Notes under the pieces: generated by a model
Told to the model about the DNA's origin: nothing
The model's input: only the letters and a program-made list of their open reading frames with translations
The model's database searches: none
In this document: positions 1 to 4,487 of the stretch, one piece after another
How the letters are laid out: each line of letters opens with the position of its first letter
How positions within the stretch are numbered: position 1 is the first letter of the stretch
NCBI GenBank assembly: GCA_002291855.1
Contig: DBAW01000127.1
Coordinates: forward strand, 1 to 6,798
DNA from: Sphingomonas sp. UBA1000
Lineage (GTDB): Bacteria > Pseudomonadota > Alphaproteobacteria > Sphingomonadales > Sphingomonadaceae
Reading direction: 5' to 3'
DNA: 6,798 bases
Made by a program: the position numbers and the translations under genes

Positions 1-89
1 GTGACCAGCTCCTGCCCGCCATGCTCGCGCGCGGCGTGATCGATCAGCCGCGGCACCCGCAACACGTAATCCTGCATCCCGCCCAGCAT
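1..89 (-). CDS. AMP-dependent acyl-CoA ligase-like protein, N-terminal fragment
   Basis: Only the first 29 codons plus two bases lie in the window; the gene continues past the left edge. Seen: the ATG at 89-87 follows a purine-rich GAGAGGG (100-94) four bases upstream, a usable though close ribosome binding site. The peptide begins MLGGMQDYVLRVPRLIDHAA and continues REHGGQELV. Family knowledge: the pattern M-x-G-x-M-Q-D, then a short helix ending in a D-H-A-A-R-x-H-G-x-x-E-V/L-V-like segment, is the typical N-terminus of long-chain fatty-acid CoA ligases of the AMP-binding (adenylate-forming) superfamily. These enzymes activate carboxylic acids with ATP and then transfer the acyl group to CoA. 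The catalytic motifs lie outside the window, so substrate and exact subfamily cannot be given. A plus-strand reading of the same bases (3-149) is open but matches nothing I know. Confidence 0.7.
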   Translation of the reverse strand, partial: MLGGMQDYVLRVPRLIDHAAREHGGQELV

Positions 90-152
90 ATGACCCTCTC
101 TCTCATGGATGGTTATGCAGCGATGATGCGCGAACAGGGCATCGCGTGACAA

Positions 153-218
153 GGTGGGGCGGACAGGCGGCGGCCGGGGCCGGGCGAGCGGGAAAGCGGG
201 CGAGCGGGCCGCCCCACC
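153..218. repeat. 10-bp inverted repeat enclosing an 11-bp direct repeat
   Basis: GGTGGGGCGG (153-162) is exactly complementary to CCGCCCCACC (209-218), with a 46-base loop. Inside the loop GGGCGAGCGGG occurs twice with a 16-base period (182-192, 198-208). It lies 64 bases or more upstream of the acyl-CoA ligase start. It could be an operator, a leader hairpin of the ligase mRNA, or merely a product of high GC; no T-tract follows on either strand. Confidence 0.5.
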
Positions 219-251
219 CCCAGATGATGCGAAAAAGCGCAAATTCCCCGC

Positions 252-280
252 TTGACGCGGCGGCGCGAATCCGACACATG
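252..280 (+). promoter_or_regulatory. Candidate promoter of tRNA-Lys
   Basis: TTGACG (252-257) matches five of six bases of the sigma-70 -35 consensus. A 17-base spacer leads to CACATG (275-280), a poor -10 match. The placement fits transcription starting roughly 10 bases before the tRNA at 298. The call rests mainly on the -35 box and its position. Confidence 0.4.
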
Positions 281-297
281 CGCCGCCTGCCAAGCGT

Positions 298-373
<76 letters not shown>

Positions 374-390
374 CTTTTCAATAGCTTAGC

Positions 391-405
391 GGCCCCTTCG
401 GGGCT
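391..405. terminator. Hairpin between convergent tRNA-Lys and the cassette operon
   Basis: GGCCCC-TTC-GGGGCT forms a 5-bp G/C stem extended by one G-T pair with a three-base loop. It sits between the plus-strand tRNA and the minus-strand operon, which converge here, so it could serve as a bidirectional transcription stop. Neither side has a clear T-tract, which weakens the call. Confidence 0.35.
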
Positions 406-438
406 CACCGGCTTAGTAGGACGGGAATTAAGACGGGG

Positions 439-870
439 TCAGCTCGTCCAAAGCTCAAATGCGGCCTGCACTTGGTCCACGCGCACCGAACCGTGTGTGC
501 GGTTCGTCAGGCCCGCATAGGTGACAGGGATGCAGCTCACTTCCTTTGGGCCGCTGCTGCCGTCGAGCAACTCGACCTCAAGCCACTGCCCATCATCCGA
601 TACGCCCCTAATCCGTTCGATGCCCAGCAGCTCGCCAGACGCAAGCAAGAGGCCAAACCCCCAATTGTCGTTCCCCATGCGCTCGACATACCAGACTGGC
701 AGAATCTCCGTCATCTTAGCGGGATCAGTCACCATCCCGATCTTGCGCTCGACAAGGGCCAACTGCCGCTTCGACGCATCGGCACTCTGCTTTGCAAACA
801 GGGCACTTGCCCCAGCGACTATGAGAGAGGCCAACGCGATGACAAGCGTCAAGATTTCGTTGGCTGTCAT
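439..870 (-). CDS. Small single-pass membrane protein, third gene of the cassette, function unknown
   Basis: Encodes 143 residues; I do not recognise the family. Seen: residues 6-26 are almost entirely hydrophobic (I/L/V/A/S/G), giving one N-terminal transmembrane helix. A charged segment follows (K27, K34, R35, R42, K43), which by the positive-inside rule places the C-terminal part in the cytoplasm. Residues 46-143 look soluble and beta-rich, with several aromatic residues (W60, Y61, W70, W96 and the near-terminal W141). There is no signal-peptidase site, no catalytic motif I can name, and no cysteine-rich pattern. The ATG overlaps the methyltransferase stop as ATGA (870-867), so translation is probably coupled and the protein is made with the other two. 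Inference: it could anchor the module to the membrane or act as a membrane effector, but nothing in the sequence proves this. Confidence 0.8.
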   Translation of the reverse strand: MTANEILTLVIALASLIVAGASALFAKQSADASKRQLALVERKIGMVTDPAKMTEILPVWYVERMGNDNWGFGLLLASGELLGIERIRGVSDDGQWLEVELLDGSSGPKEVSCIPVTYAGLTNRTHGSVRVDQVQAAFELWTS

Positions 871-1844
871 GCCTCGGCGCCAATCTGTGCAGCCACAGCC
901 CGGCGCGGCAGGGCTGGCGGCGGAAGGAGCGGTTCGCCAGCTCCCGCACGGTGCAACTCGACCATAGAGCCTTCCACTTCCGGCACGACCAGTCCATCAC
1001 TGAAGAACATGGCCTCACGACCGCGAAGCACGTTCCGCGCGCTGTATCCGATGGTGTATTGGAGTGCCGGAGTGCCGGAATACATTTCTTGGATCGGCAA
1101 CACATCGTCATAGGACACGAGCCAATGAACTTTACGGAGCGACCGGACGGCCTGCGCGACTTCTAGATGATCCTTGTCGCCGTAATAGTCATAGTAGAGT
1201 TGGCTGCCCTTCTCGTAGTACGGTGGATCAAGGTAAACCAGAGTCTTGGCAGGCCAAGCTGGACTTTTGGAATCAACGAATTCAACTGCATCAAGGTTGG
1301 TAAGCTCAATTCGTCGTCGAGCCGCTGCGATGCGCTCAATTCGTCGGATGAGGTCAGTCTTGTTGTAGCGGGCGTCGATCTTCCACTTACCAGTCTGCTC
1401 GCGTCCGCCGATTACACCACCGTTCAATATGCCAGAGCGATGCGTCCGGTTCAGGAAGAACATAGCGAAGCCCAACTCAAGGTCACTGGCGTTGTCCGGC
1501 GAACCGAATATCGCCTTGAGGCGGTCACGCGACGCAAGATCAACTGGCGTATCGTGGATCAGCGCAGCCAATTCGTCAGTCTGCTCAAGGACGCTTTGCC
1601 AGAACGCGAACACTGGGCGGCTTACGTCGTTGATGGCGACGCGTCTCACCACCCCGGTAAGCAACAACTCCCATGCGACCGCTGCGCCGCCAGCATATGG
1701 CTCCACATACAAACCGTCAGAGAGAGCGTTCTGCTTGATAAGGGTGGCAACGAAACGCGCGAGCTTCCCCTTGCCGCCCGGATAACGCAGCGGTGAGAAC
1801 CTGCCGGACTGAGGCAGGCGTGATTTGCTAGTTTCCGCGTTCAT
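867..1844 (-). CDS. D12-class DNA N6-adenine methyltransferase (Dam-like)
   Basis: Encodes 325 residues and would transfer a methyl group from S-adenosylmethionine to adenine N6 in a specific DNA sequence. Seen in order: the N-terminal SPLRYPGGKGKL motif (residues 17-28), typical of Dam/D12 enzymes; a motif I-like SAM-binding loop EPYAGGAAVA (48-57); NRTHRSGIL (132-140), the D12-family NRTxxSGI segment; and catalytic motif IV DPPY (206-209) in the strand LVYLDPPYYEKG. All key motifs are present and the length is slightly above that of E. coli Dam, so the enzyme is probably active. The C-terminus ends in a Pro/Ala-rich tail with no obvious function. Its ATG overlaps the stop of the upstream ParB-like gene (ATGA, 1844-1841) and its stop overlaps the next start, so it is the middle gene of a coupled operon. 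No conventional restriction endonuclease is adjacent. The target site cannot be predicted from sequence alone. Confidence 0.93.
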   Translation of the reverse strand: MNAETSKSRLPQSGRFSPLRYPGGKGKLARFVATLIKQNALSDGLYVEPYAGGAAVAWELLLTGVVRRVAINDVSRPVFAFWQSVLEQTDELAALIHDTPVDLASRDRLKAIFGSPDNASDLELGFAMFFLNRTHRSGILNGGVIGGREQTGKWKIDARYNKTDLIRRIERIAAARRRIELTNLDAVEFVDSKSPAWPAKTLVYLDPPYYEKGSQLYYDYYGDKDHLEVAQAVRSLRKVHWLVSYDDVLPIQEMYSGTPALQYTIGYSARNVLRGREAMFFSDGLVVPEVEGSMVELHRAGAGEPLLPPPALPRRAVAAQIGAEA

Positions 1845-3253
1845 GGCGCACCGTAGATCGCAATGAACAAGGGCTCAGAGGTGTCCCATGCATTACGCAA
1901 CACATCCGCTGCGGGAACGTCATACTTGTCATGGTGATAGTCATTAAGCGCCTGGATCGATGCTGGATCTGTCTTGCCGGTTAGGGTCCGCTTCACGCCC
2001 CGAAGGTCTGTGCCGGTCGCCTTCTTATTGTCGATCAGGTGTTGAATAACCCTCTCCGCCTTTTGCGAGAGGTTCAATTGCACCGGCGTCCCCTTGGCGT
2101 TGGCCTCCCACATCGGCATGTTTTCGTCGGTCATGTATTTCTCCAGCGTGTGCTGGAGAAAGGCGCGGAGCACAAACGCGGATGAAAGGGGGGTATCTGC
2201 AAGTCGCAGCCGTGACGCTTCGTGCACCAACGCCTGCCCCTTTGAGGTGGTAGGTTGGGCAAAGTTGTGCCGAGACGGCGCAAGCGTGGATCGGGGAGCC
2301 TTCGACTTGGTTGTCTTGCCCTTCGCGGCCTTGGCCGCTTGCGAGTTCGCTCCACCCTTTTTCTGGCGCGGGCGATCTTCGTCGTCGTTCACCTCAGCGT
2401 CACGGAATGCGACCGGGGTCTTGCTGGGCTTCGCGGTGGGATGAAGCCCAGCCGGGAGACCATCAAAAAAGGCCTCAATCTCCGAGGCTTTGTTGTGGCT
2501 CCGGGTATCGATCCGCTTTTCGTGGATGCCCTTGAAGATGCAGGATAGCACATCCAGCACGAATTTCGGCGGCTGCGTGAACACCGGCACCTTCTCGCCC
2601 TTGTTGTCCTTAACGGACATGCCCAACCACTCACGCCCCTTCTTGGAATCAAGAAACCGCCGAAGCACGCTTGGTTTGGCCTCGATCTCGGCGCGAATGT
2701 GCCCCCAATCATCATTCGAGAAGGTTGAGTTGCGCTCGACGAAGTCGATTACATCGAGAACCGTTCGGTCCTTCTGGAAGCGCTGAATCTCAAGCGTCCC
2801 CCAAAATATGCGCGCCTCACCCTCCATGCCGCGCCCATGCCGCCGCAAAATCCATTCGTCGGCATCGGCGCGGTTGTCGAACAACACGCAACTGATGAGG
2901 TCAGCGGAGGCCGCGTCGAAATCCTCAGCGACCTTGGCGAGGCGCTTGATAATCGTGTCGCCCAGCCCCGTTGCCTGCAATACCGCAGGCTCATGAAGAA
3001 CTTTCAGCGCAGCAAGACGGCGGTTACCATCAACGACAGTATAGCCCCCGCCTTTTTCGGCTTCATTGATGATGTAAAGCGAGTCTCCGGGATCCAATCC
3101 ATGGTCCGATATACTACGCATCATGGTACGGAAATGATTTGAGTCCAATCGTACGATTGCTTCTAATGCTTTCGCCTGCGATTCTACTCTTCCAATGCGA
3201 GGATTATCGGGGTCGAGCAGCAAATCATCGACCGATAACTCCATGCGCACCAT
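1841..3253 (-). CDS. ParB/Srx-fold domain protein with helical C-terminal domain, cassette lead gene
   Basis: Encodes 470 residues from the ATG at 3253-3251. I chose this start because AAGGGG lies eight bases upstream; an ATG ten codons earlier (3283) has no such site. Seen: the N-terminal ParB-like region (about 5-90) has LLLDPDNPRI (11-20) and the signature VVDGNRRLAALKVL (73-86), corresponding to the ParB/Srx box usually read as GERR or GNRR. Next comes a helical segment around DADEWILRRHGRGMEGEARIF (residues 130-150) and an SVLRRFLDSKKGREWLGM segment (195-212). A Lys/Ala-rich, probably disordered linker spans about 272-330. The C-terminal helical domain ends in LNDYHHDKYDVP...LRNAWDTSEPLFIAIYG. 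Family knowledge: stand-alone ParB-fold proteins can bind or cleave DNA or bind nucleotides, and many lie next to methyltransferases in defence or phage loci. It is too unlike chromosomal ParB, and has no ParA, to be a partition protein. The activity is unknown. Confidence 0.85.
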   Translation of the reverse strand: MVRMELSVDDLLLDPDNPRIGRVESQAKALEAIVRLDSNHFRTMMRSISDHGLDPGDSLYIINEAEKGGGYTVVDGNRRLAALKVLHEPAVLQATGLGDTIIKRLAKVAEDFDAASADLISCVLFDNRADADEWILRRHGRGMEGEARIFWGTLEIQRFQKDRTVLDVIDFVERNSTFSNDDWGHIRAEIEAKPSVLRRFLDSKKGREWLGMSVKDNKGEKVPVFTQPPKFVLDVLSCIFKGIHEKRIDTRSHNKASEIEAFFDGLPAGLHPTAKPSKTPVAFRDAEVNDDEDRPRQKKGGANSQAAKAAKGKTTKSKAPRSTLAPSRHNFAQPTTSKGQALVHEASRLRLADTPLSSAFVLRAFLQHTLEKYMTDENMPMWEANAKGTPVQLNLSQKAERVIQHLIDNKKATGTDLRGVKRTLTGKTDPASIQALNDYHHDKYDVPAADVLRNAWDTSEPLFIAIYGAP

Positions 3254-3487
3254 GTGAAACACCCCCTTGCCTATCAATAGCATGTAGCGCCATCATCCGT
3301 CCGAGCACAAGTTTCATCATCGGCAACCTCAGACTGGCGCGAAAGAGCTAATTTCCGCCGCCCACAGAATGACACCGCCGTGAAGCCAGCCTTCGCCCTT
3401 GGCAAAGCGCTGACTTTTGTTACCGGCGACAGTCAATACCTCGGCCCCTCCCGCGATTCTCCACCACCCCCCAAGGACCCCCATCGC
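3254..3487. other. Divergent intergenic region, right edge of the cassette
   Basis: These 234 bases separate the minus-strand ParB-like start from the plus-strand cobO start. Base composition shifts here from the cassette to the GC-rich chromosome, so the right boundary of any insertion should lie within it. I searched by eye for a copy of the tRNA-Lys 3' end and found none. A TTGGCA at 3399-3404 could be a -35 box for cobO, but no good -10 follows. The cobO frame stays open upstream to an ATG at 3380, but that extension is proline-rich and unlike CobO. Confidence 0.5.
3281..3310 (-). promoter_or_regulatory. Weak candidate promoter of the three-gene cassette
   Basis: Reading the minus strand, TTGTGC (3310-3305) and TACATG (3286-3281) are separated by 18 bases and lie about 30 bases before the chosen ParB-like start. 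Each box matches only three of six consensus bases, so this is the best candidate rather than a firm call. Confidence 0.2.
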
Positions 3488-4105
3488 ATGACCGACACCC
3501 CCGATCACGACGCGCAGGCGCACAAGGCGCGGATGCAGGCGGTGCAGCAGGCGCAGCGGGCGAAGACGCGGGAGGCGCGTGATCCCGAGCGGGGGCTGGT
3601 GCTCGTCCATACCGGCGACGGCAAGGGCAAGTCGTCTTCCGCCTTCGGGGTGATTGCGCGCGCGCTGGGCTGGGGGCAGCGAGTGGGCGTTGTCCAGTTC
3701 ATCAAGGGCAGCTGGAAAACCGGCGAGCGCGAATTCTTTGCCCGCTTTCCCGACGAGCTGGTGTGGCACACCATGGGCGAGGGCTTTACCTGGGACACGC
3801 AGGACCGGGACCGCGATGTCGCGGCGGCGACGCAGGCGCTGGGCCGGGCCGAGGCGATGATCACCGGCGGCGAATTCGATCTGGTCGTGCTCGACGAGAT
3901 CAACATCGCGCTGCGTTACGACTATCTGGATGTCGCGCAGGTGCTGGCGGTGCTCGACCGGCGCGCGGCGCGCACCGGCGTGATCCTGACCGGGCGGGAC
4001 GCCAAGCCCGCGCTGATCGACTATGCCGATCTGGTGAGCGAAATGCGCGAGGTGAAGCATCCCTTCGCCGCCGGCATCCGGGCGCAGCGCGGCATCGATT
4101 TCTGA
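3488..4105 (+). CDS. cobO: Corrinoid (cob(I)yrinic acid a,c-diamide) adenosyltransferase CobO/BtuR
   Basis: Encodes 205 residues. It transfers the 5'-deoxyadenosyl group of ATP to the reduced Co(I) corrinoid, making the adenosyl form during B12 synthesis or salvage in the cytoplasm. Seen: a basic, helical N-terminus; the P-loop-like ATP site HTGDGKGKSSSA (residues 41-52); the conserved VVQFIKGSWKTGE segment (68-80); the MGEGFTW loop (96-102); the Walker B-like VVLDEINIAL (133-142); and an ILTGRDAKPALIDYADLVSEM region near the end. These match the CobA/CobO/BtuR family, and the length is typical. The start at 3488 is chosen because AAGGA (3473-3477) sits ten bases upstream and family members begin here. 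The gene lies upstream of, and outside, the cobalamin riboswitch that controls the uptake genes. Its product AdoCbl is that riboswitch's ligand, so the two are linked functionally. Confidence 0.95.
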   Translation: MTDTPDHDAQAHKARMQAVQQAQRAKTREARDPERGLVLVHTGDGKGKSSSAFGVIARALGWGQRVGVVQFIKGSWKTGEREFFARFPDELVWHTMGEGFTWDTQDRDRDVAAATQALGRAEAMITGGEFDLVVLDEINIALRYDYLDVAQVLAVLDRRAARTGVILTGRDAKPALIDYADLVSEMREVKHPFAAGIRAQRGIDF

Positions 4106-4121
4106 TCGGCGCGCGATCCGG

Positions 4122-4152
4122 TTGACAGCAGCCCGGCCGATGCGCGATTGAT
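4122..4152 (+). promoter_or_regulatory. Candidate promoter for the riboswitch-btuB transcript
   Basis: A perfect -35 box TTGACA (4122-4127) starts 17 bases after the cobO stop. An AT-richer GATTGAT (4146-4152) lies 18 bases further on as a loose -10. Transcription would then begin near 4159, exactly where the aptamer's first stem starts. That agreement in position is the main support. Confidence 0.5.
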
Positions 4153-4159
4153 CCGCGCA

Positions 4160-4321
4160 GATGGTTCCCCGTGAGAGCGGGGCGAAGAGGGAACCCGGTG
4201 CAAATCCGGGGCTGTGCCCGCAACTGTTAGCCGGGAGCTGACGGCCACCAAAGTCACTGGGACACCACGTCCTGGGAAGACGGCCCGAAGCGATGATCGG
4301 CGAGTCAGGAGACCTGCCATC
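4160..4321 (+). ncRNA. Cobalamin (AdoCbl) riboswitch aptamer
   Basis: A cis-acting mRNA leader that binds adenosylcobalamin and lowers expression of the downstream uptake genes when B12 is plentiful. Seen: the closing stem P1 pairs GATGG (4160-4164) with CCATC (4317-4321). Core elements follow in the expected order: GAAGAGGGAACCCGGTG (4184-4200), CAAATCCGGGGCTG (4201-4214), TGCCCGCAACTGT (4215-4227), CACTGG (4255-4260), CCTGGGAAGACGG (4271-4283), and the diagnostic B12-box GAGTCAGGAGACCTGCC (4302-4318). A hairpin just downstream (CTGG 4337-4340 and CCAG 4347-4350) carries loop CCGGGT, whose CGGG complements CCCG at 4217-4220 and could form the kissing loop. The orientation and position before the TonB receptor fit the family's usual role. 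The match to the cobalamin riboswitch family is strong by eye. Confidence 0.95.
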
Positions 4322-4370
4322 GCGTCGTTCGCGGCTCTGGCCGGGTCCAGCCCGGGGCGCGGGAGGATGT

Positions 4371-4485
4371 GTCTTCCCCAGAAACGACACCCGTAAGGGG
4401 CTGTCCAGGCCGGTGCGCATGCGCCGGTCGGCCCTTGTCGTCGTTTCAGGACCGCCGGGTGCAGGACACCCCGGCGCAGGAAGAC
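4371..4485 (+). promoter_or_regulatory. Riboswitch expression platform sequestering the btuB ribosome binding site
   Basis: GTCTTCC (4371-4377) is exactly complementary to GGAAGAC (4479-4485), which includes the btuB Shine-Dalgarno AGGAAG (4478-4483). Two hairpins lie between them. A long one is built from GAAACGAC/GTCGTTTC (4381-4388 with 4440-4447), AAGGG/CCCTT (4395-4399 with 4432-4436) and an inner CCGGTGC/GCGCCGG-type stem (4410-4427). A short one, CGCCGGGTG/CACCCCGGCG (4453-4461 with 4467-4476), has one bulged base. No T-tract follows any of them, so control is probably translational rather than by termination. This is an inference from base pairing only. Confidence 0.55.
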
Positions 4486-4487
4486 TT

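Larger units (their letters stand above)
90..297. other. Divergent intergenic region between acyl-CoA ligase and tRNA-Lys
   Basis: This stretch separates the minus-strand ligase start from the plus-strand tRNA and must hold both promoters. It contains a very GC-rich core with a perfect 10-base inverted repeat (GGTGGGGCGG at 153-162, CCGCCCCACC at 209-218). Within the loop lies a direct repeat, GGGCGAGCGGG at 182-192 and again at 198-208. I see no further gene in it. Confidence 0.6.

Noticed and set aside
3..149. Plus-strand open frame of 48 codons at the left edge
   Set aside because: The minus strand over the same bases has a ribosome binding site, an ATG and a recognisable acyl-CoA ligase N-terminus; the plus reading matches nothing I know.
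1167..1796. 209-codon plus-strand open frame
   Set aside because: It lies opposite the adenine methyltransferase, which carries all the conserved motifs; the plus frame shows no domain.
1841..3253. Plasmid or chromosome partition function for the ParB-like protein
   Set aside because: There is no ParA neighbour, no parS-like site was noticed, and the domain layout after the ParB box differs from partition proteins.
378..3281. TCAATAGC at 378-385 and again at 3274-3281, flanking the cassette as a possible att or target-site duplication
   Set aside because: Eight bases shared between two regions of about 100-200 bases is expected fairly often by chance. The match does not include the tRNA 3' end, and no integrase is present.
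3380..3487. Longer N-terminus for CobO starting at 3380
   Set aside because: The extra 36 residues are proline-rich and unlike the family, while the ATG at 3488 has a good ribosome binding site.
3329..4420. 363-codon minus-strand open frame
   Set aside because: It is antisense to cobO and the riboswitch, and its Arg/Ala/Pro/His-rich translation is typical of shadow frames in GC-rich DNA.
4293..4487. Longer N-terminus for the TonB receptor starting at 4293
   Set aside because: It would translate the riboswitch and its expression platform and bury the signal peptide 65 residues in.
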